A stretch of 58,177 bases of DNA from CAZSVE01 sp964610175 (GCA_964610175.1 CAZSVE010000008.1:1-58177), one strand, 5' to 3'. Counted from the stretch's first letter, positions 7,955 through 17,405 are shown. Made by a program: numbers and translations. Notes: a model not told the origin generated them from the sequence alone.

Positions 7955-9016
7955 ATGGACAAAACACCCAAAAGACCGTTTCCGAAACCCAATCCCGCCC
8001 GACGAAAAAACAATCGCACGAAAAAAATCACCTCGACGATATCCCAACACCAATCCGAGAAATTACAAAAGGTGCTGGCCGAGGCCGGTCTTGGATCGCG
8101 GCGATCATTGGAACATTGGATCGCGTCGGGCCGGGTCGATGTCAACGGTGTTCCAGCCACGCTGGGCGCACGGGTTCAGGAAAGCGACACGATTCGAGTA
8201 GACGGTCGTAAACTATTTCGCCCTTCCCCGGGTACCGCAAGACTTCGGGTGCTCCGATATCACAAACCGGTAGGGGAGATCTGTTCGCGGGCCGATCCGG
8301 AGGATCGACCCAGTGTATTCCAGCGCCTGCCCGGTATTTCACGGGGCCGTTGGATCGCGGTCGGCCGCCTGGACATCAATACCTGCGGCCTTTTGCTGTT
8401 CACCAACGCAGGTGAATTGGCCAACCGCCTGATGCACCCATCGAGCGGCACGGAACGCGAGTACGCGGTTCGCGTATTACCGTGGTCACCCGAGAAGGAT
8501 TCAGCACAATCTTCGAGCGACGAATCCTCGGCGGGTATCAAATACGACCCCAATGGCAAAAAGAACGGCATTGCACCGGATGTCATCGAACGTCTACGCA
8601 AAGGTGTGCGACTCGAAGATGGCGTGGCGCGCTTCGAGGACATCACCGACGCCGGCGGCCAGGGCCAAAACCACTGGTATCACGTCACGATAAGAGAGGG
8701 GAAAACTCACGAGGTCCGCCGCCTCTGGGAGGCCGTGGGACTCAGGGTAAGCCGCTTGATTCGTATTCGCTACGGCCCTATTCGATTGGAGCGAAATCTC
8801 CGCCCCGGACGTTGGGAGGAACTCTCCGCGTGGGAAACCGCGCAACTTGCAAGGAGCGTTGGGCTTGGAAGACTGATTGGTACGCCAAAATTGCCCCCGA
8901 GAAAACCCCGGTACGGGGAATCCGGAAAACCACGAAAGGCCTTCCGAAAACCTCCCGAAGATCGTTCTGGTTCTCGATTGCCTCCGCGCGGATCGAACCC
9001 GACAACGAGAAGCTAA
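7955..9016 (+). CDS. rluB: 23S rRNA pseudouridine synthase RluB-like
   Basis: 353 residues. An N-terminal basic tail (1-32) precedes an S4 RNA-binding domain (~34-80, KLQKVLAEAGLGSRR) and an RsuA/RluB-type catalytic domain with GRLDINTCGLLLFT, catalytic Asp140. RluB makes pseudouridine 2605 in helix 89 of 23S rRNA. The conserved EREYAVRVL strand is followed by an extra Ser/Asp-rich insertion (~177-207) absent from typical members, then resumes at IERLRKGVRLEDG. The C-terminus is basic and Pro-rich (PPRKPRYGESGKPRKAF region). RluE/RluF are alternative family members; length and tails favour RluB. Confidence 0.88.
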   Translation: MDKTPKRPFPKPNPARRKNNRTKKITSTISQHQSEKLQKVLAEAGLGSRRSLEHWIASGRVDVNGVPATLGARVQESDTIRVDGRKLFRPSPGTARLRVLRYHKPVGEICSRADPEDRPSVFQRLPGISRGRWIAVGRLDINTCGLLLFTNAGELANRLMHPSSGTEREYAVRVLPWSPEKDSAQSSSDESSAGIKYDPNGKKNGIAPDVIERLRKGVRLEDGVARFEDITDAGGQGQNHWYHVTIREGKTHEVRRLWEAVGLRVSRLIRIRYGPIRLERNLRPGRWEELSAWETAQLARSVGLGRLIGTPKLPPRKPRYGESGKPRKAFRKPPEDRSGSRLPPRGSNPTTRS

Positions 9017-9094
9017 GTAATTCACGTCGTATTGAATATCGCTATCACCGATGTCATACTTGTACGGTAACCTGTGCAGATCTCCGTTTACGCA

Positions 9095-9174
9095 TCGAAA
9101 AAAGCTCCAGGAAGAACCGGTGCGTATAGATGGATCCAACCCCGCTTCGGTCTTGGCGCGAAGCGCCAACGTGT
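9095..9174 (-). repeat. Dispersed element B, copy 2 (diverged)
   Basis: On the minus strand: TTGGCGCTTCGCGCCAAGACCG, then GGGTTGG...CCGGTTC, then a T-rich end. Matches the layout of the other element B copies; lies between rluB and yefM. Confidence 0.6.
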
Positions 9175-9194
9175 CCCCAATAAAGGTGTTTTCC

Positions 9195-9449
9195 ATGCGC
9201 GTCGTCTCATTCACACAAGCCAGGAATAATCTCAAATCCGTCTTGGATCAGGTGGTTGCCGACGCGGATTGGACGGTCATTACCCGTCGGGACAGCGAGA
9301 ACGCAGTGGTTATGTCGCTGGATCACTTCAATGGTCTCATGGAAACCACCTACCTTCTCGGATCCCCGGCCAACGCCTCTCATCTCGATAAGTCCATCCA
9401 ACAATACCGCCAAGGTGATACGGTCGTTCGAGCATTGATGGATGATTAG
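9195..9449 (+). CDS. yefM: YefM family antitoxin
   Basis: 84 residues from ATG at 9195 (MRVVSFTQARNNLKSVLDQV). Phd/YefM fold: an N-terminal DNA-binding half with a VITRRDSENAVVMSLDHFN segment and a C-terminal toxin-binding tail. It neutralises YoeB and, with it, represses its own promoter. Longer in-frame starts upstream run into element B and are unlikely. The toxin begins 67 bp downstream, an unusually long gap for this module, which is normally overlapping or nearly so. Confidence 0.9.
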   Translation: MRVVSFTQARNNLKSVLDQVVADADWTVITRRDSENAVVMSLDHFNGLMETTYLLGSPANASHLDKSIQQYRQGDTVVRALMDD

Positions 9450-9516
9450 GGGTTTTCCATCCACACCGCGTCCCTGCTCTCTATTCCTTCCGTAACCGTA
9501 ATTGGGTGTATTTGCC

Positions 9517-9786
9517 GTGTGCAGCACCAGACACCTGGCATGGACCAGAGAGGGGTGGAGCGACTACATCTATTGGCAAAGGCAAGACAGGAAGGTCCTC
9601 AAAAGGATCAACACGCTGATTACCGATGTAATACGAAGTCCATTCCAGGGTATCGGCAAACCGGAGGCCCTGAAACAGGATCTATCCGGTTTCTGGTCGC
9701 GGCGTATCGATGGGAGCAATCGATTGGTCTATGCGGTGGATGATTCATACATCACGGTGATTTCGTGCAGGTATCATTATCGATGA
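9517..9786 (+). CDS. yoeB: YoeB family mRNA interferase toxin
   Basis: About 89 residues from a GTG start (CSTRHLAWTREGWSDYIYWQ is the region around it). Ribosome-dependent endoribonuclease of the RelE superfamily. The diagnostic blocks are present: W-x-x-Y-x-x-W-Q near the N-terminus, KRINTLI, PFQGIGKPEALK, and the C-terminal catalytic segment SGFWSRRID...NRLVYAV...ISCRYHY with the terminal His/Tyr pair. It appears intact. A TTG five codons upstream is an alternative start but has a weaker context. Confidence 0.92.
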   Translation: MCSTRHLAWTREGWSDYIYWQRQDRKVLKRINTLITDVIRSPFQGIGKPEALKQDLSGFWSRRIDGSNRLVYAVDDSYITVISCRYHYR

Positions 9787-10145
9787 TCGGGATTGAAAGA
9801 GATGAATCGAAATCGATTCCGATCTCGATAGGAAGATTGTGGAAAATTCGACTCGCTTGCAGAAATTACAGCGACTCGACGAATCTCTTCGATAAAGAGC
9901 TGGCGAAGCTTCGCTAGTTGTCGAAATATCGATACATACGGATCAATGGCACGAACAGCCAGCATCCGTTAGATAAAAAAGATGGAACCTCGAGTTCATT
10001 GGCATACCTTGGAGGACACAGCACCTTATAAAAGCTGAATCGAAAACAAGGAAGATAGTATGCCAGCCTCGACCAAGCCATCAGTGGGCATCGCACGGAA
10101 ATGATGGTGTTCCCGTCATCTTTGCATTCAACAGATAAAGATACA
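9787..10145. other. Intergenic between yoeB and the GH13 gene
   Basis: Holds a short remnant of element A (GCGAAGCTTCGCTAG at ~9904-9918). No gene or RNA recognised. Confidence 0.5.
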
Positions 10146-12113
10146 ATGAACTTCCTCGACCTCGAATCCAACCGCCCCCTGGGCGCCATCATCGAAAAAG
10201 GCAAAACCACCTTCAGCCTATTCGCGCCCCGCGCCGAGCGCGTCGTCGTCACATTCTTTCGAGATCTCGAAAATCCGGAACCGAAGATACACGAACTCAC
10301 CCAAATGAAGGATGGGGTTTGGGAGACCACCTACGGCCGGAACCTCCACGGCTGGTATTACTATTTCCAGGTGTATTCCCCAAAGGACGTCACTTCGAAA
10401 GACGACACGGAGAATTTCGATCATCCGGAAAACGGCAACCAAGAGAATAACGATTCGAAAAAAGGTTTCGAGAATAACAATCCGAAGGCCGACAACCGGG
10501 AAGGCAACCCCAAAGACGACGACTCCGATCCCATTGAGGATTCTCCACCCCGAATACTCGACCCCTACGCCCTTGCGGCAGTCAGCCCCAACGGGCCCGG
10601 GATCGTATGGGACCGAAAAAAGATCAAATGGCCCGCGGACAAAATGATAGGGAAGAAGTTCACCACACCCCCTTGCTCCGATCTGGTCATTGTCGAGGCC
10701 CACATCCGTGACTTGTTGAAACACGCCCCCATTGCCCTCGAAAACGAAGCCCGCCTGGGTTTTACGGGGCTCGAAAAATGGGTGCGGGGAAAAGGCTGCT
10801 ATCTGAAAAGCCTCGGCGTCAACGCCGTGGAGCTGCAACCACTCCAGGAGATCGGCGACCATTACGCCAAGGAGGATTATCACTGGGGTTATATGCCCGT
10901 CAATTACTTCGCCCCCGACAGCAGTTACGCCCTGCATCCCGAAAACGGATCACAGATCGAGGAATTTCAATCCCTCGTCAAGTCATTTCATGACCAGGGT
11001 CTCGCGGTGCTGTTGGATGTAGTCTACAACCATGTAGGCAACCCAAACCCCCTTTACCATATCGATAAGGACTATTATTTCCACTTCGATGAACAGGGAG
11101 AACTCACCAACTGGAGCGGTTGCGGCAATGATATACGGTGCGAGACACCCATGGTGCGCCGCCTCATCATCGATAGCCTGCGCCACTTCATCGAGTGCTA
11201 CGACGTCGATGGGTTTCGCTTCGATCTCGCCCACTTGATCGGCATCGACACCCTCGGGGAAATCGAGATCGCGCTCGAGAACATCAAGCCATCCGTGATT
11301 CTCATTGCAGAACCATGGAGCTTTCGGGGCCATATCGGCACGGGACTCAAGGATACGGGATTCGCCTCCTGGAACGATGGTTTCCGTGAGTTCGTCTACC
11401 AGTACCTCATCGGCGAAGGAAATCAGGAAGGACTGCACTATTACATGGGGGGAAGCACCAAACACCTCACGGCGCAACCGACCCAAACCGTCAACTATGT
11501 GGAATCTCACGACGATCGGTGTTGGATCGACAAGATCACCGAAAACCCCAATCATCATGGCGTTCATCCCACCATCGTCGATCGCCGACGCACCCACCTG
11601 GCATGTGCCATCATCATGAGTTCGTTGGGTATTCCCATGATCTCTGCCGGGCAGGACGGGCTGCGCACCAAGAAGGGCATCGACAACAGCTATCGAGACG
11701 GCGACATCAACGCCATCGATTATGATCGGATCGTGGAATACGCCGCAACGCACGACTACTTCCGGAAATGGATCGCGTTTCGGCGCTCGGAACGCGGCAA
11801 GTTGTTTCGCCTAAGCGCCACCCCGCCAGATTCATTCTTCCGCTACTTCGGCGCCGAACACGACTCCTCCGCTACGGCGATCTGGTACAACGCCGATAAA
11901 AGCCATGGACCCATTGGCCTCTTCTTTGCCGTCAATCCCCACAAAACCGCCATGGATATTCATATCGGTGGGAAACTCGATCTTTCCCCCTGGAAGCAGA
12001 TCGCCGATCACGAACGCTTCGAGGAACGGGGCCTGCGCACCATGCGTTTTCGCTTCGGGAATGGAATTTTGACACTGCCCCCCTTGAGTTGCGGGCTTTG
12101 GGAAGAGGGATAG
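10146..12113 (+). CDS. GH13 family glycogen/starch-active enzyme (isoamylase/pullulanase-like)
   Basis: About 655 residues from MNFLDLESN. The N-terminal CBM48-like beta domain (~10-78) is interrupted by a ~55-residue Asp/Asn/Glu/Lys-rich insertion (~79-133), then YALAAV resumes the alignment. The catalytic barrel carries VVYNHVG, the nucleophile in GFRFDLAHL (Asp360), the acid/base in ILIAEPW (Glu389) and the transition-state Asp in NYVESHDD (Asp456). WGYMPVNYFAPDSSY is the debranching/branching-group substrate loop. Likely cytoplasmic (no signal peptide) and acting on alpha-1,6 or alpha-1,4 links of glycogen. The exact subfamily (GlgX, pullulanase or trehalose-forming) is uncertain. No other glycogen gene is adjacent. 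Confidence 0.8.
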   Translation: MNFLDLESNRPLGAIIEKGKTTFSLFAPRAERVVVTFFRDLENPEPKIHELTQMKDGVWETTYGRNLHGWYYYFQVYSPKDVTSKDDTENFDHPENGNQENNDSKKGFENNNPKADNREGNPKDDDSDPIEDSPPRILDPYALAAVSPNGPGIVWDRKKIKWPADKMIGKKFTTPPCSDLVIVEAHIRDLLKHAPIALENEARLGFTGLEKWVRGKGCYLKSLGVNAVELQPLQEIGDHYAKEDYHWGYMPVNYFAPDSSYALHPENGSQIEEFQSLVKSFHDQGLAVLLDVVYNHVGNPNPLYHIDKDYYFHFDEQGELTNWSGCGNDIRCETPMVRRLIIDSLRHFIECYDVDGFRFDLAHLIGIDTLGEIEIALENIKPSVILIAEPWSFRGHIGTGLKDTGFASWNDGFREFVYQYLIGEGNQEGLHYYMGGSTKHLTAQPTQTVNYVESHDDRCWIDKITENPNHHGVHPTIVDRRRTHLACAIIMSSLGIPMISAGQDGLRTKKGIDNSYRDGDINAIDYDRIVEYAATHDYFRKWIAFRRSERGKLFRLSATPPDSFFRYFGAEHDSSATAIWYNADKSHGPIGLFFAVNPHKTAMDIHIGGKLDLSPWKQIADHERFEERGLRTMRFRFGNGILTLPPLSCGLWEEG

Positions 12114-12182
12114 TATCCTTCTCCCCGAAGCATCGAGTCGGTCGTATTGCGCTTCAGGAAGATACCGAGAATTTGCCACTTG

Positions 12183-12231
12183 GCAGGCTGGTGAAAAATC
12201 CACTTCGAAAAGACTATTTTCACCAGCCTGC
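12183..12231. repeat. Perfect 16-bp inverted repeat
   Basis: GCAGGCTGGTGAAAAT pairs with ATTTTCACCAGCCTGC across a ~17-nt loop. Placed ~70 bp after the GH13 gene; a terminator role is possible, although there is no T-tract after the stem. Related to the hairpins at 6497 and 12483. Confidence 0.8.
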
Positions 12232-12482
12232 AACACCCCTTGCCATTTCCAGCCTGTGTGACACTGTGTTGTCATTTTCAATGGCGTTGCGCCACTTAAC
12301 AATGGTGCAAGAAATTATTTTTGTCGAGAAACGGATTTTTCACCATTCCTCCTTCCGTAACGCACTGTCCTCCACATCTTGTCCCCAGCGCCTTCGGCAA
12401 ATACTAACGACCATAACCGTTGAATTTCCGATCCCGCATCCGCATCTTCGAATCTATGGGATAACAAACAAAACCTTGTGCC

Positions 12483-12527
12483 ATTAACAGGATGGTAAAA
12501 AATGCAATTTTTTGCCACCCTGTTAAT
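12483..12527. repeat. Long near-perfect hairpin upstream of clpB
   Basis: ATTAACAGGATGGTAAAAAAT pairs with ATTTTTTGCCACCCTGTTAAT-type sequence over 21 positions with two mismatches and a 3-nt loop. It lies 55 bp before the clpB start, so it falls in or near the leader and could influence clpB expression. The same hairpin type recurs at 6497-6519 and 12183-12231. Confidence 0.75.
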
Positions 12528-12582
12528 AGCTCATCGAACGGGCGATTGAATGGATCGATCGCCACTTACGGGAGACAGCGAG

Positions 12583-15219
12583 ATGCGAATCGATAAACTA
12601 ACCGGCAAATTCCAAATCGCGCTGGCCGAGGCCCAGAGTCTCGCCGTTGGGCGCGACCATCAGTTCCTCGAACCATTGCATGTCTTGGTCGCCCTATTGG
12701 ACCAGGAAGGCGGAAGCGTGCGTTATCTGTTGGCCCAGTGCAACGTCGACGTCAATGCGCTGCGCTCCGGGCTCGGCCTGGCACTGGATCGCCTGCCTCG
12801 CGTGGCGGGCGTCGACGGCGACATTCAGATCTCCAATGATCTCAATCGCCTCTTCAATATCACCGACAAACTCGCCCAGCAGCGAGGTGATCAATACATC
12901 TCCAGCGAACTATTCGTGTTGGCGGCACTCCAGGACAAGGGGACCCTGGGCGACATGCTACGCAAGAGCGGCGCCGAGAAGGCATCGCTGGAACAGGCCA
13001 TCGAGCGCATGCGCGGCGGCGAAAACGTCGTCGATCCCAATGCCGAGGAACAACGTCAGGCACTGGAGAAATACACCATCGATCTCACCGAGCGCGCCGA
13101 GCAGGGCAAGCTCGACCCCGTCATCGGACGGGATGACGAAATCCGGCGCACCATCCAGGTACTGCAACGACGAACCAAAAACAATCCCGTCCTCATCGGG
13201 GAACCCGGCGTCGGCAAAACCGCCATCGTGGAAGGGCTGGCGCAGCGCGTCGTAAACGGTGAAGTACCCGAAGGACTCAAAAACCGCCGCCTGCTCGCTC
13301 TCGACATGGGTTCCCTGATCGCCGGCGCCAAATTCCGCGGCGAGTTCGAAGAGCGTCTCAAGGCGGTATTGCGGGATCTCGCAAAGCAGGAAGGGCAGAT
13401 CATCCTCTTCATCGATGAGTTGCACACCATGGTCGGCGCCGGCAAGGCCGAGGGCGCCATGGACGCCGGAAACATGCTAAAGCCCGCCCTCGCCCGAGGT
13501 GAACTCCACTGCGTCGGGGCCACCACCCTGGACGAATACCGCAAATATGTGGAAAAAGACGCCGCCCTGGAGCGACGCTTCCAAAAGGTATTGGTCGACG
13601 AACCCAATGTCGAGGACACCATCGCCATTCTGCGCGGCCTCAAGGAGCGTTACGAGGTGCACCACGGCGTCGACATCACCGACCCGGCCATCGTGGCGGC
13701 AAGCACCCTGTCCCACCGTTACATCTCCGACCGCCAGCTACCCGACAAGGCCATCGACCTGATGGACGAGGCCGGGAGCCGCATCCGCATGGAGATCGAC
13801 TCCAAACCCGAAGAAATGGATCGCCTGGATCGGCGCATCATTCAGCTCAAGATAGAACGCGAGGCCCTGAAAAAGGAAACCGATGACCTGTCGCGGGAAC
13901 GGCTCTCCAAACTGGAGGAAGAGATCGCCCGGGTGGAAAGGGGATACTCCAATCTCGAAGAGATCTGGAAATCCGAAAAGGCCGCCCTCCAAGGCACCAC
14001 TCATGTCAAGGAAGAACTCGAAAAGGCCCGCATCGAATTCGAAACCGCCATGCGCGCCGGCGACCTCACCCGGATGTCGGAACTCCAATATGGGCGGATA
14101 CCCGAATTGGAAAAACAACTCTCCATGGCGACCGAGGCCATCGGTCAGGCGACGAATCAGGCCACCGATGCCGACACCCGCGCCAACGGCGCCGGGCACA
14201 TGAAACTGCTCAGAAATGCCGTCACCGAAGAAGAAATCGCCGAAGTCGTCTCCAAATGGACCGGCATCCCCATCGCCAAGATGCTCGAAGGCGAGCGGGA
14301 CAAACTGCTGCGCATGGAAGAGGCCATCCACCGGCGGGTCATCGGCCAGGAAGAAGGGGTACGGGTCATCGCCGAGGCCATACGTCGCGCCCGCGCCGGG
14401 CTCTCCGACCCCAACCGGCCCAATGGATCCTTCCTCTTTCTCGGCCCCACCGGGGTAGGCAAGACCGAACTCACCAAGGCCCTGGCGGAATTCCTGTTCG
14501 ACACCGAAGACGCCATGATCCGGATCGACATGTCCGAATTCATGGAAAAACACTCCGTGGCGCGCCTCATCGGCGCGCCCCCCGGCTACGTCGGCTTCGA
14601 GGAAGGCGGCTACCTTACCGAGGCCGTGCGCCGCAAACCCTACTCCGTCATCCTGCTCGACGAAATCGAAAAGGCACACCCCGACGTCTTCAATATCCTG
14701 CTCCAGGTACTCGAAGACGGGCGGCTCACCGATGGCCACGGGCGCACCGTATCCTTCCGCAACACCGTGATCATCATGACCTCCAATCTCGGGTCGCAGA
14801 TGATTCAGGAAATCGCCGGCGCCCAGGGAAACGGGGAAGAGGCCTATGGCGTCATGAAGACCACCATCATGCAGACCGTGACGCAGCACTTCCGCCCCGA
14901 ATTCATCAACCGACTCGATGAAGTCGTGGTATTTCATCCCCTCGCCAGGGAGCAGATCCGGGCCATCGCCAGGATTCAGTTGGAGGCCCTCGCCCTTCGC
15001 CTGCGCGACAACGACATGAAACTCGTCGCCGGCGACACCGTGCTGAACAAACTCGGCGACATCGGATTCGATCCGGTCTACGGCGCACGTCCCATCAAAC
15101 GCGCCATCCTGCAAAATCTGGGAAATCCCCTGGCCGAAGCGTTACTCGCCGGACGGTTCGCACGCGGGGATACGATCTTCGTGGATTGGGAGGGAGAAAA
15201 GGCGGCGTTTCGGCGGTAG
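12583..15219 (+). CDS. clpB: ClpB disaggregase
   Basis: About 878 residues from MRIDKLTGKF, preceded by GGGAG at -17 to -13; an ATG 11 codons upstream is less likely. AAA+ ATPase that threads aggregated proteins through its hexameric pore with DnaK. Order: N-domain, NBD1 with Walker A GEPGVGKT (~206) and Walker B ILFIDELH, coiled-coil M domain (~400-520), NBD2 with Walker A GPTGVGKT (~621) and VILLDEIEKAHPDVFN. The M domain contains a short extra stretch (AIGQATNQATDADTRANG) between ELEKQL and the KLLRNAVTEEEIAEVV segment. The gene stands alone; upstream hairpins were noted but no clear heat-shock promoter. Confidence 0.97.
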   Translation: MRIDKLTGKFQIALAEAQSLAVGRDHQFLEPLHVLVALLDQEGGSVRYLLAQCNVDVNALRSGLGLALDRLPRVAGVDGDIQISNDLNRLFNITDKLAQQRGDQYISSELFVLAALQDKGTLGDMLRKSGAEKASLEQAIERMRGGENVVDPNAEEQRQALEKYTIDLTERAEQGKLDPVIGRDDEIRRTIQVLQRRTKNNPVLIGEPGVGKTAIVEGLAQRVVNGEVPEGLKNRRLLALDMGSLIAGAKFRGEFEERLKAVLRDLAKQEGQIILFIDELHTMVGAGKAEGAMDAGNMLKPALARGELHCVGATTLDEYRKYVEKDAALERRFQKVLVDEPNVEDTIAILRGLKERYEVHHGVDITDPAIVAASTLSHRYISDRQLPDKAIDLMDEAGSRIRMEIDSKPEEMDRLDRRIIQLKIEREALKKETDDLSRERLSKLEEEIARVERGYSNLEEIWKSEKAALQGTTHVKEELEKARIEFETAMRAGDLTRMSELQYGRIPELEKQLSMATEAIGQATNQATDADTRANGAGHMKLLRNAVTEEEIAEVVSKWTGIPIAKMLEGERDKLLRMEEAIHRRVIGQEEGVRVIAEAIRRARAGLSDPNRPNGSFLFLGPTGVGKTELTKALAEFLFDTEDAMIRIDMSEFMEKHSVARLIGAPPGYVGFEEGGYLTEAVRRKPYSVILLDEIEKAHPDVFNILLQVLEDGRLTDGHGRTVSFRNTVIIMTSNLGSQMIQEIAGAQGNGEEAYGVMKTTIMQTVTQHFRPEFINRLDEVVVFHPLAREQIRAIARIQLEALALRLRDNDMKLVAGDTVLNKLGDIGFDPVYGARPIKRAILQNLGNPLAEALLAGRFARGDTIFVDWEGEKAAFRR

Positions 15220-15239
15220 TGGGAATGGCGAATGTCGAG

Positions 15240-15720
15240 CCTTTCATCACCCCTGTCAATGAAAGATATCTCTCCGCTGGTTCCCCAAGCTAGAGCACGG
15301 GAGTCAGCAGGGAGATCTCGTCATTTCGACCGGAGGGAGAGATCTTTTGATCCGAGGTAGATTCAGCGCACAAGATTTCTCTCCTTATCTTCCTTTCCGT
15401 TCTCCGCTAGGGCGTTTGCATCCTGCCTGGAGATCCCTTTGAAGATCCATCCGGCCAGACATCCTCTTTCATGGGATCGATGAAAAGAGTGTCGACTATC
15501 TTATTTTAAGCCTCAAACATCGTATTCGAGTCTTCAAATACTCTGTTTCAAGCTTCGGATGCCATGATCAAAGCTTTAGATATTGCATTCGAAGCCTGAG
15601 ATGTAGCATCTTACCTCTCGGAAACGGTGATCCACACCAAATAGATTCCAAAAAACACGATAAAACTCATGGAGTTATAAACAGCTATAGCTGCTTTCTC
15701 CGCAGAAAAAGGCAAGACTT
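15240..15720. repeat. Left copy of a ~480-bp duplicated noncoding segment
   Basis: From the TCTCCGCTAGGG block through AGATCC...GAAGATCCATCCGGCC, a short 21-bp array (~15510-15603), and a conserved tail (TCGGAAACGGTG, ATAGATTCCAAAAAACAC, AAACTCATGGAGTTATA), it matches 16970-17405 closely. The 5' end holds GTCATTTCGACC-GGAGGGAGA, a motif type found interspersed in many bacterial genomes. The two copies bracket the FRG and TIR genes. Confidence 0.8.
15510..15603. repeat. 21-bp tandem array, five units
   Basis: Units run like CTTCAAATACTCTGTTTCAAG; five consecutive 21-bp units with 50-70% identity. Contracted counterpart of the nine-unit array at 17127-17315. Confidence 0.75.
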
Positions 15721-15723
15721 TTA

Positions 15724-16558
15724 ATGAAACCATTCGAACTCCATAGCTGGCGCGAGTTTCCCGATGCGTGCCAAAAACTCTATGCCGAAAGAGAAAGGAT
15801 TCGTTCTAGGACGGAACTCCACGTCGAACCCTTTCTATTTCGCGGACAGGCCAACGCCCAATGGCCTTTATCGGATACCCTGGAAAGGGCCGTTGGAAAA
15901 GGGTGTTCGACAGAGGTATTGCAATACTATAAAACCATACTGTCCGTGAAGCCGGAGATCGAACTATTCGCCGATAAGAAGCTGGATGATATTCCCTCCC
16001 TTGAGAAGTATCGAGAAACGCTGAAATCCGAGATAGGATTCCCATTGTTTGGCCTTCCAGCGTATGAATATATGGCGCATCTCCGCCATCACGGTTTTCC
16101 ATCCCCTCTACTGGACTGGACGCGCTTCTCCGTACATCGCAGCACTCTTTGCGTTCGATGAGGTCCCAGCGGACGCCGATCGAGTAGTCATTTATGCGTT
16201 CATTGGGTACGCCGGAAATGGAAAGTGCGGTTCTCCCAGCAAGCCACAAATCACAACGCATGGCCCGTACATCAAGGGCCATCGACGTCACTTCCTGCAA
16301 CAGGCGGAATATTCTACTTGTACTGTGCAAGATAACGGTGTGTATAAATACGCACCGTATGCAGAGGACTCTGCCGTAAGTGGAGACAACCAAGACATAA
16401 GATGGAAAATCACGCTACCGGCGAGTGAACGCGAGGTGGCCTTGAAAGAGTTGGAGCGGATGAACATTACGCCGTATTCGCTTTTCGGATCGGAAGAGAG
16501 TCTCATGAAGACCATCGGGAGACGTGAATTCGGAGGCGAGAGATATAAATCTCGGTAG
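15724..16558 (+). pseudogene. FRG-domain protein gene, frameshifted
   Basis: The FRG domain, named for its Phe-Arg-Gly motif, is visible as FLFRGQANAQWPLSDTLER near residue 40 and as MAHLRHHGFPSPLLDWT near residue 120. The family continuation RSPYIAALFAFDEV is found only in the next frame, so one base has been gained near 16121-16130. Joined, the product would be ~275 residues ending in FGGERYKSR. FRG proteins are of unknown biochemistry and are often found in defence islands beside TIR or other effector genes, as here. A sequencing error cannot be excluded, but several other accessory genes in this window carry similar lesions. Confidence 0.75.
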
Positions 16559-16663
16559 GCCAATATATAGGGATCGGTCGATCCCCTACTCGTTTCCACA
16601 CAAAGCCCGTGGGAATAAGGGAAAGGGCCCGGTGCCTTTGTCAACCACGAAGGGGCACTATCG

Positions 16664-16927
16664 ATGCCGGCACTAAAAACGTACAGATTATTTATCAGCC
16701 ATTCTTGGGCCTATGGGGATGCCTATGAAAGGCTCGTCCAATTCTTCCATGAACATCCGAATTTTTATTGGCAAGACTACTCGATACCGAAGGATGACCC
16801 CATTCACAATGCGAATAACGATACTCAATTATACAGCGCAATAAAGAGGCAGATTGTCCCGGTACATTGCGTGGTCATGTTGGCCGGGGTATACAGCACC
16901 TATTCGAGATGGATCAATAAGGCATAA
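16664..16927 (+). pseudogene. TIR-like (MTH538/ThsB-type) domain protein, truncated
   Basis: 87 residues. The start LKTYRLFISHSWAYGDAYERLV is the first beta-alpha unit of the MTH538 TIR-like fold (DUF1863) used by Thoeris ThsB. HCVVMLAGVYSTYSRWINKA matches the middle of the fold up to the helix that normally reads W-I-x-x-E-I-x-I-A. The reading frame stops there, and the next bases (ATAAATCGCT) look like a shortened remnant of that helix. Full ThsB proteins are roughly twice as long. The C-terminal half is absent downstream, so it is probably nonfunctional. It follows the FRG gene by 105 bp. No ThsA (SIR2/NADase) gene is present. Confidence 0.7.
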
Positions 16928-16969
16928 ATCGCTAGTTTGTCATATTCTTGATTTTCTGTGCCAAGGTTC

Positions 16970-17405
16970 CTTCCTCGGGTCCATTCCATGATCCCTTGTC
17001 TTCCTTCCCGCTCTCCGCTAGGGTGTTGCCTACCTCCCGCCTGGAGATCCCCTTGAAGATCCATCCGGCCAGGCATCCTCTTTCATGGGATCGGTGAAGG
17101 GAGTATCGGCTATCTCATTCCAGGCTTCAACTATCGTATTCAAGACTTCAAATACCGCATTTCAAGCTTGAAGTATCGCATTCAAAGCCTCGAATGCGGC
17201 GCTTGAAGCTTGGAATGCCACGATCAAGGCTTCGAATGCGACACTTCAAGCTTGAAATGCCATGATCGAAGCTTCAAATGTCGCATCTGAAGCCTGAAAT
17301 GCGACATTTCACCGCTCGGAAACGGTGTTCCACACCAGATAGATTCCAAAAAACACCATAAAACTCATGGAGTTATAGACAGATATGGCTACTTTCCCCT
17401 CGGAA
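16970..17405. repeat. Right copy of the ~480-bp duplicated segment
   Basis: Same block order as the left copy at 15240-15720: the CTCCGCTAGGG block, GAAGATCCATCCGGCCAGGCATCC, the 21-bp array (longer here, nine units) and the AAACTCATGGAGTTATAGACA tail. Direct orientation relative to the left copy. Confidence 0.8.
17127..17315. repeat. 21-bp tandem array, nine units
   Basis: Nine units of exactly 21 bp such as CTTCAAATACCGCATTTCAAG. Unit boundaries form palindromes, for example TTCAAGCTTGAA. All units are diverged, so it is not a CRISPR (no constant repeat with variable spacers). Confidence 0.8.

Noticed and set aside
12420..12470. Candidate sigma-32 promoter for clpB (GTTGAATTT ... CCGCATCT)
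   Set aside because: Both hexamers deviate from CTTGAA/CCCCAT and the spacing is uncertain; not enough to annotate.
13738..15114. 458-codon minus-strand frame
   Set aside because: Antisense shadow of clpB, whose codon bias leaves the complementary frame open.
121..17315. Possible CRISPR arrays
   Set aside because: Units are contiguous 21-bp repeats without constant repeats separated by unique spacers, and no cas gene is present.
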